Assembly (NCBI GenBank): GCA_903813345.2
Contig: CAIIXF020000005.1
Coordinates: forward strand, 26,973,375 to 27,037,374
Reading direction: 5' to 3'
DNA: 64,000 nucleotides
Source: Owenia fusiformis
Lineage: Eukaryota > Annelida > Polychaeta > Sabellida > Oweniidae
Below the pieces are notes generated by a model. The model was not told the DNA's origin. It ran no database searches and saw only the letters and a program-made list of their open reading frames with translations. The position numbers and the translations under genes are program-made. Numbering within the stretch: position 1 is the first letter of the stretch; each line of letters starts with the position of its first letter. Below are positions 1 through 14,100 of this stretch, piece after piece.

Positions 1-791
1 CACCAAACTAGTTCTCACTACGTTCTCGAAAACGGGCTTCAACTGTGTACGAAAGGACTGGACCTACTAAGAACCGTTTGGGATCTATTTACAAACTTCA
101 TCGAACGTACTCGAACGGGTAGGTCCTCAAGAACTTAGACAATGCTCAAAATGTTCTCGTGGTCGCCACATTCTACAATTAGAACGAGTGACAACGTACT
201 AACAACGAGCTAGACGTACTACGAACGGAACCGTCGTACTTCAATCCTACTAGGGACGTTTTAACAACGAGTTGAACTGTCTGAGGACGTGTTGAGAACG
301 AGGTAGAACTAATTGCAAACGGGTTTAAACTGATTAAGAACGTATTTAACACTGCTTATGAACGAGTTAGCAAAAATATAGCTATCACACCAAACAAGTT
401 GCCACTGCGTTCTTCAAAGCTGGTTTTAAACTGTGTGCGAACGGAATGAACGTAGCTGCAACTTTCTAAGGTCTATTTACGAACTTTATGAACGTTCTCA
501 GACGGGAATGTGATTTTAGAATTTTGAATCGATTCAAAATTCGATGGCGACCATACTGTTCTGTAATCAGGTCATGTTGACCTTCTAGACTAAGGGACGC
601 GTTCTACTACGTTGCACACCGACGTGGTGCGACCTGAACGAACTGCGAACGAGATGGACATATTGAAGACTGTTTAAGAACGAAGAAGCTAATAATTTCA
701 GACAAATTTCCCGACCACAGCCAGATTGAGCCCGTTTTACGACGTTTTCGTAGGACTGGCAAGAACGGGTAAGAACTAGTTTGGTGTGATA
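1..791. mobile_element. GAACG-rich duplicated element, left end cut by window
   Basis: Right end AACTAGTTTGGTGTGATA is the inverse of the starts CACCAAACTAGTT (base 1) and TATCACACCAAAC (383). The two halves 1-380 and 383-791 are diverged direct repeats sharing GATCTATTTAC and CGGGTAGG-type blocks. GAACG or CGTTC occurs dozens of times. No ORF. A non-autonomous inverted-end element. Confidence 0.6.
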
Positions 792-3108
792 GGGGGGTTA
801 GATCTCAATCTTAACCTTCAACAAGAAATATAGATTTCATGGATATATATTTCCTGCAAACTTCAATCAATCGCGCCAAAACTTATTTACATGGAATACC
901 ATTGTAAAATCTTGCACACTCTAACAAATTCGCTGAATAATTACAATGGTAATAGTATTATAGGTGTAGCTAATAAAATCTGTAAAGTCAATCCTAATAT
1001 TCTATCCAATAGTGATATAACTTTATCACATACCTCCTTCCCCTAACAATGAAAAGATGATATCTTGCATTGAAAGCTATAGTACAATGAGATGCTCATA
1101 TTTCTGCTCTAAAAGAACAGTTAATGGAGAAAAACCCTCATCTTTACAATGGAGTTCATTCACCCTCTCGGCATAGAAATACTGTAGTTTGAGCTTAATT
1201 GAAAGTAATTTTTACACTGAATGAAAGAACATACTTACTGACATACTATAGCCCAACTAATATCAAGATTGTGTTTGATAATTAAAAAGGACCTTGTATG
1301 CACACTCTGTGAACATTTCGGTAGAATAAATTTAAAAATAATTTGTGATCATCCCTTATATATGTCCACGGAGTTTCCTTCTTGTAGCCCAGAATCCTCT
1401 CTCTTATACTTCATTTGTGAGTAATTTTCTTGTTAATTGTTAAATTCATCTTTGGGAGTGTTGCCTCAAATTGGGGATGAATAAACTTTTTATTCCAATA
1501 TGTCTCGTTATAATATCTCATCCCTTTAATACAAAGCATACTTCAATTTCACGATTGAAAAATTGGAGGGGACCATACAGAACGGCTTATCTTGAGGTTT
1601 ACACTGTATTACAGATGATATGCTTTAATAAAGATCAAACACTAGTAATTTCTCCAGATTCTCATCATTTCAGGCTACTAATGAATCATTTACCACATGG
1701 ATGAATAGATCTCATCTAATCTTGTCATGGGATGAAGTCAATATTCCACTCTATGCAAGTCAACATTAACACTAACATTGGATGATGAATATTGGCCGAG
1801 GAGATTTTTGGAAAACTTACTTTTTGGTGTGATCACAAGTCAGATATTTTACCAGGGCCATTTATTTGCTACTAAAACTTAATTAACCCATCCTAACCTT
1901 CATACCAAGAAACGTCACAGAAAATTTCATTGATCCATGAAACGGTTCAGCTAAAACATGAAGACATTAAAACTTTATAATTAAGATTTTAGAACAGAAA
2001 ATCCAAAATGGCCATCAGGATATTTACACAGAATGCATGAAAACTAATCACTTGTAAAATTTCATTCCAAGAAACACCCCCCATAAAAACTCAGATCAAT
2101 CAATGACAAGACTTAAAAGACACAACTTAAAGATAAGTTATTGGGACAAAAAGTCTTAAATGGCCACAGACAGACAAATCCTAAAAAGTCATTCTCAAGT
2201 ATTTAAAGAGACCTTCGTTCATTTATTCCTCCTCATATATAAGCCATCGGAAGACATTGTAAGCTTCACAGCATCTACTATATTACGAAGAGTCTCTCGC
2301 AAGTTTTAGATAAAAAAAAAACTCTGATAAATCAGGACGTCGTGAAGGGCACACCGAGATATTTATTCTTACCTTTAGAGCCTTTAATCAGTGATTCTAT
2401 GCATAACGCTTGAGTATTAATGATATAATTGGAGACAATAGGCTTACATTTTACAACATATCCCTTTCTGGTAATTGGATATTCCCTAATTCCAAATCGC
2501 ATTAAACAGCTAAAGACCTTTATGACCAATGCATCACTCTTATCAGTACATTACTTAGTAATATTTCCTCATTGATTCAGCCTTCTTAACACTGTGGTGA
2601 TATGTAGCTACCTTACCCACATACAGAAGTCATTACATTATGTGTAACAGTTTGTGGGATGGGAAGTCATCAGCATCATGAACAAAAAAATATTCTTGAG
2701 ATTTGTATTTGAATACACTCTAATGTAAATGGTCATTCATTTTGAACTCTGCCGCAGCATAGTGTGTCTATGAATAACATTAAATATCTCCAATATTGCA
2801 GCCAGCGATTGCTCCATTCATTTACTTGGGCTAATCAACAAATCAAGGTAGTCACACAAAATTGGAAAAAAATCCAGGGATTTCAAGAAAATTTGAAATA
2901 TATACAACAACAAAAAACTTTGATTCTAAACTTATGGAAATTCCTGTTTTGTCAACATAGCTTCAAAATTAAATTATATTTTATTATATTTACTTTAATG
3001 ACATTCTTTGGCCTTTTGAGAACAAGAAGTAAGGTTCAGTCGTTGATCCCATTTGTGTAATCCATCTACCTGTATATACATATTCAACAATATACCAACA
3101 AGAGATTG
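792..3108. other. No gene seen
   Basis: AT-rich sequence downstream of the last recognised GTF3C1 exon. Short ORFs are without coding character. Nothing else supported. Confidence 0.6.
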
Positions 3109-3230
3109 ACATGCAAAATGTCACCACCTGTCATTTGTTACAGACATTGAACTCCAAACTCCAACCACCAAACATCATTCAGAAAAAAGTTTGAGACTAT
3201 AACAATATGTCACCACTTGTTATGGTGCAT
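3109..3230 (+). mobile_element. Hairpin MITE, family 1 copy a
   Basis: Starts ATGCAAAATGTCACCACC, then CATTTGTTACAGACA, internal AACTCCAA repeats, and ends ATGTCACCACTTGTTATGGTG. Same family as the copies near 8441, 19841, 23636, 57497, 58092 and 62196. Confidence 0.75.
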
Positions 3231-5597
3231 AATAATCACCAATAATCCATGCATGATCTCTTGTGACCTTTTATTGTGGAAGAATTTGTATTTAATTACT
3301 TTACATTCACTCTATACTCTACTCAACAATGATCCAGGTGTCAGATCCAAAAGTGCTCTAATAGCCTCCAGTCCAAGAGTTGCACATTGTGAGTAGTGTG
3401 GAAAAGCATGGTTAGAATCTAATTAACTTTATTTGTAGATATATAGATGTAAAATAACGACAGATCTGACAATTTGTCAAACTTGTTCATATCTTGAGAG
3501 AAATCGCTTGGGGTTAATTCGTTAGTTTTGCTGTATGGTCAATAATTAGGCCCTGGGGATGTACTCAATCCATTCTTGGTTTTACATGAATGATATTAAT
3601 AATGATGGAAAGAAGACAGATGAAATATCTTGTTTATCTCTTTTACATAATCTTTTTCCTTCAAAATGAATGATCCCTCCTATTGAAGAGATTACCCACA
3701 TAGAAAACATGAATCTGAATCATATATGCACTTTGTAAATAAAAATCAAATAACTCATACACTTTACGGATTGTGCAGGTTAGCATTTGGCCTTAAGAAA
3801 ATAATAGAGTTTAGAAAATTCCAAAATTAATAAAAAACAGCATTTATATAGTCATTAAAAGTAGTTTTTGAGTTTGTGAAATTTTCACACTCATATATTG
3901 CTGGAGCAGATCAATGAATTGATATCAAATTTTCAAATATACAGCATAAGTTTGAAACATAATCTTTATTCTGTAAATTAAGTAAAACGTAAATCGAGTT
4001 TGCTTTTCAGGAGCAGGACCGGTATGGATACAGCCTGTATCCATCAATAGCTCCCTAGATACACTGTATATTTCCGCTCGTTATGTACCTAGAACCTCAG
4101 TAGGCATGGAATACAAGACTATATAGTTGTATTTTGTGTGTTGCTCCATTTAGAAAGGAGAATCACGAATCCGAACCACGCCAGCAATATCTTTTTAAGA
4201 AAATCTGAAGACAGTGGTAGCTAAACTCTCTGTATTCGGCACATCACTGCGTACGCCCAAGTAAATTAATGTCAATTTTACGTTTCTATTTGTATTTTTG
4301 CTATACTCGTCGTCTAGCAAAGTCAAAATATCACTTTCATCAACGTTTACAAAATGTAGCCCACATCTACCATGTTTTTTTCTGTAAACATTATGACGTC
4401 ATATTCCCTATAATTCAGAAGTGTAGTACAGTAACATACTCGGTCAATAATATGATATCCCATGATGCATAGGTGGGGTACAGGCAAAAATGTTGACCGC
4501 TAATTGACCAATCAGATGCGAGTATTTACACTGAGGTACTAACAATAACAATTGTTTCATACATGACTATTATATGGTAGTTGTATTGGTTGTTGTTTTG
4601 TGTGTTGCTTCATTTGGAAAAAATATTACCTATCACACATCACGAATAACAATTTTTTCATTTTTTTCTACAACTCATTCAGTTCTCCTTCGAGAGTGTT
4701 TTTTTGTATTGTAACGCACAATGAACTTCCTGACATGTAGCAATCACCTTGGGCACTTGTCTCTGTTTAATTACCCCTTTGAATATTCAATGGTAAATGC
4801 ATCTTGGGAAGAGAGTATATGGTCGGTCAATGGCTACTGTAGGTGTCAATCAATTTCAGCCAGTTCTTCATTGTCAACTTAGGAAGCGAGTATGTGGTCA
4901 ATGGCTGCATGCCAATCAATTTCAACCAATTCACATTGCGTTTCAACAATTGTTTCTCATATATCACGCCTGCTTAAAATACTTTAAAGTACAAGAGGGA
5001 AACATCCTCGAGACCATTGATTTTGTTATATTCCCCATGTTAATTTTCCCTCTATACCATAATCAGATTGTGCAAAGTGGTGTATCGACAGACAGATTAA
5101 CTGTAATGACAAAATACAAAATGCATACAAAAGTTATTACTCACCGAAGATCTTTGGAATGCTTCACGGATCATACGGCGTATGTCCACATCACTTTTCC
5201 AGCACCTTGTGCATGTGTACTCCTCTTTTCTGAAATTAATACAACACAGTCAGACAACAGTTTAATCCTATCAAACATCTTAGTTCTAGTATCTTAGTTT
5301 CTAGAAATCATTAAAAGCTCCATTCACAGGAGTGATCTGATATGTTGCAAATGAGTTATCAACGACGTTTTCAAAACTCAATATGTAAAAAAAATTTCAA
5401 AATCTAAAAAAAACATTTGGTAAATCAAACTCAAGGGGTAACTATGGCAAAACACTTAAAAGATCAATACCTAATAAATAATGAAGCCAATCCACAAAAT
5501 AGTATAATGGGCCAAAAAGCAATGATTAAAATACCCTCTGTTTATACACTGATGATTTCTACATTGGTTAGAACTGCTTTAGTTATCACGTCATATG
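3231..5597. other. No gene; small direct repeats
   Basis: Contains a palindrome ATGGATACAG/CTGTATCCAT at about 4023-4043, a repeated block TTTTGTGTGTTGCT-CATTT near 4133 and 4600, and a diverged tandem pair at 4807-4935 (GAGTATATGGTC...CAATCAATTTCAGCCA). The 166-codon ORF at 4797 spans these repeats and has no protein signature. Confidence 0.5.
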
Positions 5598-5810
5598 CAG
5601 GCCCGTAGCCAGGGGGGGGGGGGTTCGATAGGTTCGAACGAACAACCCCCCCTGGCCAAAAAATCTTTCAAAATCATGCAGTTTTTCACCATTCTGAGCA
5701 CTTTTTAAGTGATTTTGGCCATTTTTGGACCAAAAATGTCATGAGTGAACCCCTCTAGAATTTTTCAAAAACTGAACTAACCCCCCTTGGCAAATCCTGG
5801 CTACGGCCTG
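5598..5810. mobile_element. CAGGCCCGTAGCC MITE with 5-bp target duplication
   Basis: Ends CAGGCCCGTAGCCAGG and CCTGGCTACGGCCTG are inverted repeats, flanked on both sides by ATATG. The interior has a poly-G tract and CCCCCCTTGG blocks. A second copy is at 58923-59054. Confidence 0.8.
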
Positions 5811-8440
5811 ATATGTATTAACTATGCATTCTGATCTCATCACTCCTTTCTTACAATGGAAACAATCTGCGATTCTAAATGAATAGATTGCAATGGTAAT
5901 CCATGATCATATCGACATGGCTTTTGCAAGAACTATAGTACACTGTACATTGTTATAGCAGCATCGTAATCAGCTTTATAAGGAAGTTTAAAATGAGAAT
6001 GGAATGGACTTTTAAAAAGCAATTCATTTGAGGATCATTCTGTCAAAGTATGATTTATCTATCAGATGATTCTACAGTACAGTACAAGTCAAGGTTAATT
6101 GATGAATTTTGATTTATAGTAATAAAGCCTTGTCGATTTCAATTCCTCTGGGATCAAATGCCAGTCCTTGTAACATTGTGCTTGTATCACTGTTACAGAA
6201 GCATTTACTTATTCAATGATATACAAAATAGAGCTTTGACATATAAACACACCTTGTACAATTCAATTATCCATTTCTAGCAAAATTCTTTTTTCTCAAA
6301 TGCACTTAATGGCATGACACGATGTTACAGAGTCTAAAGATGGTAATTAATGAATGTTGTAATCATATACTTAGGTATTGATTCGCTGTAATTAATGTTC
6401 TTTGGACCAGGATCTGTTGATGGATTGAAACTTGCGCAAGGGAATACTAATTATAAGTAGAAGACCATTTCTTCTTGCACTCGGGACATTTAACAGTTTT
6501 ACTCTCAAGAGAAATAATTTTAATGAACAACAACTCTGTATTTTGGAGGTTCCTTCCATAAAATTGGTACTAAGGCCATAAATAAATGTTTGGACACTAT
6601 CGTTTTCCATTTTGACATTTAAACCTACCAGAGAGCACAGCAGAGCTACGTATGCTATGTTAACTGATTCAGAATTTGCAAAACTGACGATAAAAATTGT
6701 GCAAAATCAGAAGAAATGTAAGAGTTCAAGATGAATTGAAATCAATCACTATTGCAAAATGGATTTCAAGGCATCAAAAGGGAAGGTCTGGTTTATTTTT
6801 ATAAAAACTGACTTGCACCATGGTATAGTTTCAATCATTAACACATGCTTCAAAACCTCTAAAATGACATTACAACACAAGGCACAGTGATAAATATCAC
6901 ATTTCTGTTGAAAAATCCAAAATGATCCCCAAGTTATTTACCCAACAAACCCAAACAGATCTTTTCACTAGTGTATACTCTTGCATCTACAAAAATTTCA
7001 AGTTGAACAGGCACTCCCTTCTGCAAAAAAGCCTGCACACCTAAAGATAGACGTACACCGGGACAAGACGACGCCAGTTTGAGAAGACCAGAAAATGTTT
7101 GAATATTACGCCATTAATGCTAAATCTATTAATACTATAAATGCACAATAAAGCAAAGCTTTACGAAAACAAGAATGGACGCATTATAGTTCATTAGACA
7201 CTTTGTTTCAATCTTGCATAAAGCAGAACTTTTGGAATCTATTGTTGGTATAGGATTCTTAAGAGTTCCTGAATTGCTAAATCATTGTTATTATTGTTGA
7301 TTGTTTTTCTGACTTTGTTCTGTTAGGTCGCAGACCTGTAGATTGCTGTTTACCGATACAAATCCATCAAAGTGCATTAAAAACTGACAAGTGTCAGACA
7401 CTCATGTCAATTCCTTTCAAAAAATAACATCCGGCTTCTCCTTATTTTCCCATGAATAGGAAACGTAAGAAAACTAACTGGCCCCCTAGGACAAACTTAG
7501 AACATGCAGAGTGTTTAATTAAAATGACTATTTAATGTACGACATATTATATGACTCATGATTAAAGTCAACATAAAAAACAAAAAAGCAAAATGACATT
7601 ATGTCATTTTAAACTCAAATAGGACCCACAGTTCATTAACTGTACAATATTGGTATTTTTATCAGTATCTATTTGCTATGATTTATCATCTGTCAACCAA
7701 CGGATGCTCCCTATATTTAATCTTCAAAACAAACTGACATTTAATAATAAATAATGCCAGGTAACCAGTTTATTCTCTGATATATGGTGACAGATGATGG
7801 CATTTTAGATATAGCCAAGAGGCAGAGAGCTTGAATTAAAGTGATCCAATGCTTCATACATAATATCGCTTCAAAGGTAAGAATGGTTGAAATGTCCAGA
7901 ACATAAAATAACTGGATTGAATCATCCCTCACAAAAAGATAAATGGTTTCCAATAGTGAAACCTGACTTAGTGAACACCTCTCTCGAGTGAACACCTGTG
8001 TCTAGTAAACACCTGTGTTTAGTGAAAACAACTTTGAGACACGTTTTGCATTGACTCATGTATAAAATACCCACTAAACACCTATCTACAGTGAACATTT
8101 TTTTGTGGCTCCATTTATTCAATATATACAGATTCTACTATCACTACTAGTTCAAAGAGTAACAAGGCATTGATGATCTACCATAGATCAAGCATTGATT
8201 ATTACTCAATTTGTCTTATTCAGGGAACTAGAACATGTTAACAAATCTGCTTCATTACAGATACATTTTGAAACTAACAGAGCCAATCAGAACTCAAATC
8301 CCTTTTAAAGTTAGTTCTCTTGGCAACCAAGCTATGCTCTAGAATAATATGTTCTAATTAGAGGTCAGAATTCTAGCCTCAGGGTAACAATATCCCTGAA
8401 CAATGATATCATTGATTTTCAACACCAGCAAACAAATACG
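5811..8440. other. No gene; one degenerate MITE
   Basis: AT-rich. At 7955-8105 a stretch with the repeated motif TGAACACCT resembles the element at 53566-53724 but diverged. No supported coding sequence. Confidence 0.5.
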
Positions 8441-8579
8441 GCATTAACATGTTAACTGTCACCACTTGCCATTTGTTACAGACACTGAACACAGAACCCC
8501 AACTGTTGAACACAAACCGCCAAACACTGTCCACAAATATGTTGAGGAGCATAACAATGCTAATTGTGGTGGTGACATA
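8441..8579 (+). mobile_element. Hairpin MITE, family 1 copy b
   Basis: Begins GGCATTAACATG, contains GTCACCACTTGCCATTTGTT and CCAAACACTGTCCACA, and ends TTGTGGTGGTGACATAA. The two overlapping minus ORFs here are the MITE's open frames, not genes. Confidence 0.75.
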
Positions 8580-10552
8580 AAAATGTACCATCTTCTCAGA
8601 CAATAGCATTCTCCATCTCCAGAGGCAGGACTCCAAGAATAGTCCACTCTCCATATTATGCAGGAAAAACTTATATAACTGCATGTGGAGAATGAAACTA
8701 TGGCTGCTGTCAACAGAATGAGTGACAAAAACATTCCTCTTTAAAACCACTTATCATCTTACAGAAGAGGATGGAGTACTCCTACAGGCTGTCATTAAAA
8801 TCATTACACAAGTAAGGATTGAAAATGACTTCAAGGGGTTACCTAGGGACACAGATTCTTTTATACACAGATGCTTCAAGAGTATTCCAGTCTAAGTACA
8901 ATACGTGATTAGTCATAAGTAATCCTATATCTTTGCCGAATAGTAATTATTTGATTATTTCATGGTCAACAGGTCAGCTATTTTTGTTGTTGGTTTGAAC
9001 ACCGAACAGATATTATTGTTGATAAGGTTTATGATATCTGTATTCTACAAATGTTGCCGATTGTATTTTTCTACTAATATTGCTATCTTACATTTACATA
9101 TGCTTTCCAATAGTTTAATTTTGCTTCTTAAAAGATAGCTTCATCTTCCAAATCACTTGCTCTAAAACCCAGGCCCAAAGTACATGAACTTTTTCTGGCT
9201 GATTAATAGCCAGTGTGTGGGCGTTTATCATGAAAAACTGCTACTTAAAATATTAATGTTATCAAAAATGTTTATTTACCATTACACCTAAATAATTGAA
9301 GAAATATCAATTTCAAATGAAATTATTTTAAGATTAAACGTCACTGAACTGGATTCTTGTTGATATATCATAGCCATAATTTTCTATTACATTCAGATTA
9401 CCAAACAAATGTGCTACCCACGTCGAGCATTAATATATTTCTCATCTTTGGTTTGATATATTGGCAATTTAGAAGCAAAAGTAGCCAGTTTTCTGTCTTC
9501 TTAATCAATTTTGAAAATATTTATGTCAGTTATATACACTAATAAATGGAATGGAATACATTCAATGAACATAAAAAACAGGTCACAAACTTATAAATCG
9601 TAAAATGCTATTTTTCAGTGTTGTAATTATCATGCTCATTAAATTATTAAACAATTTAATCATTCAATAATTTAATTTAAGTTACATAAAGGATCATACA
9701 GAGCAGAATTTCTATAATTTGTACGCATATCATATAAGAAAGAGGTAACATAAAATTGAGTTCATCAATTTAAATGTGAGGGCTTTGGCTTTTAACTTAT
9801 GAAAAGTGGGGTAGGGCTTAAACATTACTATAGACAAGGTTCTAAATGTCAAAAGATATATCATCCCATGTTAAATTGATCGTGGAAAATGACTAGACAT
9901 ATACGTTAAGAATCCATGTTGTGTAAGAGTAATAAAAAACATCACCAATGATTATGCCACGTAGTAAATTAAAAATAAAAGCTCCAGACCATCCGTCTTA
10001 TGCCACCGAGATGAGATTATACCAAATGGAACTAATGTTTTTCTTGTACAATATAATGAGGTTATAGATTCTGGTCCAAGGACAACGTGACATTCAGTTA
10101 TTAATCTTTGGCATATAGCTCATCATGTTAAAGTGTTCTGTGTGCTTTTGACATTTATCACATCAAGACCCCATTTGCTACTTTGAGATATCATAGACAA
10201 ATCAAAAAATCAAAAAACATCTCTGCCATTACGAATGATTAAAGGGACAATCAGATCTAGAAAGCAAACTAAACAAAAAAAATGTTTCAATTTTAGAACA
10301 TTTTAGCTTATATCATTTCTTGTCATGTCTATTTTCTAGTGCCCGTAGTCCCCGTAGTGCACACTTTATTTCAGCAAAACTATAAGGTTATTTCTCTATA
10401 ATTATATTTAACCATTTTTATTATTTGGCAGAATTTAAACATTTCCTCCTATTTTGTACACATTTCCTTCCATTTTGCACTTTGAATTCTTATTAACTTC
10501 ACCAATTTATAACATGTCGCAGATCTTTGTATTTGAGATTGTAAGGAGTAGA
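8580..10552. other. No gene seen
   Basis: AT-rich non-coding sequence with short AT palindromes near 9640-9680. Confidence 0.55.
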
Positions 10553-11122
10553 TTGGTAGGTCAATTGAACATGTTGCTTGCAATGGTGTCACCCCCTATA
10601 GATCTGATTTTGGTCGGTCAATTGTACATGTTGCTTGCAATGGTTTCACCCCCTATAGATCTGATTTTGGTCGGTCAATTGTACATGTTGCTTGCAATGG
10701 TGTCATCCCCTATAGATCTGATTTTGGTCGGTCAATTGTACATGTTGCTTGCAATGGTGTCATCCCCTATAGATCTGATTTTGGTCGGTCAATTGTACAT
10801 GTTGCTTGCAATGGTGTCATCCCCTATAGATCTGATTTTGGTCGGTCAATTGTACATGTTGCTTGCAATGGTGTCATCCCCTATAGATCTGATTTTGGTC
10901 GGTCAATTGTACATGTTGCTTGCAATGGTGTCATCCCCTATAGATCTGATTTTGGTCGGTCAATTGTACATGTTGCTTGCAATGGTGTCATCCCCTATAG
11001 ATCTGATTTTGGTCGGTCAATTGTACATGTTGCTTGCAATGGTGTCATCCCCTATAGATCTGATTTTGGTAGGTCAATTGTACATGTTCCTTGCAATGGT
11101 TTCAACCCCTATAGATCTGATT
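10553..11122 (+). repeat. 57-bp minisatellite, 10 copies, frame kept open
   Basis: Ten 57-bp units containing GGTCAATTGTACATGTTGCT and CCCCTATAGATCTGATT. Central units are almost identical; the first, second and last differ slightly. Because 57 is a multiple of 3, a 225-codon frame (10454-11131) runs through, each unit reading VGQLYMLLAMVSSPIDLIL. No signal or domain beyond the repeat; probably a tandem repeat with an incidental ORF. Confidence 0.9.
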
Positions 11123-14100
11123 CTGCCTTAAGCACCAATAATATACTGTGGCCAAAGAACCTAAATACTTTTTCTTTTATAAATCCTTGCCAGTTAAGAA
11201 ATATTTATGGGTATGGGGTTGAGAACTGTGTCAATTGACTAGATGCGAATAGAAACAATCTTGATTTGCGTCATTAAATATTCAAAATCCAGTCAAAGTG
11301 ATGTCATATTTGAAATCTACATGTAAAACTACGTCTAGAAATATGGTTTCGAAAATTGTTTATTAACTTTGAAAATTTAATTTTTTTTGAAAATGTGACT
11401 TCTAGCTCGGGTTGATTCCTCATAGACCCCATGTTAAAAAATCACAAAAAGTGAAATATCTTTTCTTGTATTGGACATATAACATTTTCTTTTACTGGAC
11501 ATATTTTAATTTGCATAACTATTAGATACATAAGGGTAATATAAAAATTGAACCACTAAAACAGATGTTATTTAAGTTAAAGGGAACTTTCTACTATACC
11601 CGCCATGTTATCTGACCCGAACGAGCCACCTGGTGGCGAAACTGGTAACTACCTACTCGCATCTGCGTTATTCTTCGATGCTCTGCCAGAAATCATTGAA
11701 TTTCAGATTAACCCCCATCCCTTACTCCTAAATATAACCATTCATTTCTTGAAGTTAAAGTTAGATTTGTTTTATCAAAATCAATACAATACAAGTATTT
11801 GTAACTGACTTCAACACCCTCTCCCAAAAAATATTTCTTAATATGTTTGTGAACGACATTTGGTGTAGTGTTCTCATTTCCTATAGATGCGATATTATTC
11901 ATTCTCCAAATGGTGTGTTTTCAAACAATTGATAATAAAGTGAATAAGACACAGTTGTATTTCAACCACTAACTGAAGAACATTGTAGTACATCATTGTT
12001 ATCGTAAAGTAAATTAACAAAAATCTAATTATTTCTTAAAATCTTAATAGGTTGTGGGCATGTGTAGGAGAAAAGAGGAAATTGAATAAATTCAATAGAG
12101 TAAATACAGAAATGCTCTGAATGGTCAGAGAATTGCGAGAATTCAATTACGATCTACGGCCAAAATAAGGGTTAACATCAGTATTTAAATCAACTGTAAT
12201 TCAGTACTAATTCTCTTCTTCTAACTTTAGACATGACAATGAGTAATTTTAAGTGTTAAGCTTTCGATAATATGATACCTCCAGAAAATCGATTCATTGA
12301 TATTATTTCCACTTTGGGCAAGCAGCTAGGTTTAGAGGGTCGAATTCATGGGCTGTAAATTTTATACCTCAAGAATTGTAGCAGAAGGGGAATAACTTTT
12401 GTGTTTAAGATCAGAAAATCAATTTATACTTCATGCTTGTGGTCTATTATGACAAGCACAATACAATCTCATAAAAATCATATTAAATGATAATTAAATG
12501 ATAATAAAACAATAAAACTATGTTAGTTTTTATTACAGAGATATCTAGGTCACTACAATCATTATTGTAATTGATCAATCTATTGAAAATGTAATATTAT
12601 CAAAATGTTCAAGTATAAAAATAAATTCATACCTTAATTTTATTTCTTGATTCTGGATGCTGATCCCTCCAACATTCAAAAAGATTTGAGAAATTGTTGG
12701 CTAGTTTTTTTTTGTCGACATCTGCTACAGTTGGAATGTAACACCAAGTCCAATGTTTGTTCTTTGAAGGATTCCAGCCATTAGGAACAAGTCATTTCGA
12801 CCACTTCATTAGATATAGTGTACATTGCTGTTATATCACTCAAGTTTGAACCAACAGCAGTTGGGTACATGGAGCTATATGACAATGACATCCAGACAAG
12901 TGCTGAAGTCATTAAAGTCTTGCATCGATGTACTGTATACCTAAACCATTCACATTCCTAATGAAAGTTTTAGTATAAAAATGAATCAAATTATAGGAAA
13001 AACATGGTTAAAAACACAGCATTCCATAAATAATGGAAAAAAGACACGCATCCTCCAAGACCAATTGTGACTCAATTGATTAAACAAGAAACATGTATCC
13101 ACTGAACACAGTGAAATTAACAATATACAGTATATTTTGCAAAAGTTATCACATGTTTACCTTACAATCCTAATTTTATCATCCGACAGAGGAACTTAGG
13201 CAGAAACAACCAGATTCATAGAATTATTCAAAATAACTTTTTAAATCAAACTATGTCTACTGTAGTTTCATGTAATAGTCAGAACTTTTAGACTTTAGAA
13301 AATCAGTATGAAATGGAGAGTTCTGAGCAAATTATTGTAAACATATGACAAAGTTACTTACAACTTGTCTCTACTCTTTGATGCCCCTTTGAAGTCTTGG
13401 TTCATTGGTTATTCCAGTCATTGACTTGAGGAATCTCCAAGACGCGGATATAACTCATATAAATGGCTATAACTCACATAAGGGAGATGGCAATGACTTC
13501 GTTGAAGGCCATAAAATATACCTCACAATTTGTCTCTAACCATATCAATTTGATAAGCAATCACGTAAGTATACTTCCTAATAATCTTAACCAGGATATG
13601 TTCAAGATTCACGTTAGGACCTTTTCTCAACTGATTTAAACATCACTTTGTATTATTGAAAGTCATCGCAGTGGAGATATTTTGGGGCATTTGGAAAATA
13701 AATTATTACACGAAAGGCCAATGATTATGTAATTGTAACTGAGAGTTGATTTTGGGTCCTTTTCCACTATAGTAGACTGACTTTTTCACATCAGCCCTTA
13801 GCATAGGATTTGATCCAAAAGGAGTAGTATCAATATGGAGAACTTTTTGAACACATGTTTTTCTTAAACCAGTCATAAAAAAAATCTAAAAATTTTACAC
13901 ATCGTCATTGTTTCCTTCTCAAGAATTGATAGAAAGGAGCAAAAACAATTGCACTAAAAAAACAAAAAATGTTAACAAAAACAGTTATATAAAATATTTC
14001 TAAATAATTTTTGCAAGATTACATAAAATACCATGTTTTTTTACAGAATGTTTTCAATGATTGGTTTAAGATAAAAACATTGTTGAATTCAGTTCTCCAT

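Noticed and set aside
4797-5297. 166-codon plus-strand ORF
   Set aside because: It covers a diverged tandem repeat and AT-rich sequence, with no motif, no splice context and no conserved composition.
8409-8750. Two overlapping minus-strand ORFs of 113 and 91 codons
   Set aside because: They run across the hairpin MITE copy at 8441-8579 and have no protein family features.
13413-13470. Short reading IRVLEIPQVNDWNNQ and stop, resembling the human GTF3C1 C-terminus
   Set aside because: Only a few residues match, an in-frame stop lies just upstream, and there is no acceptor; probably coincidence.
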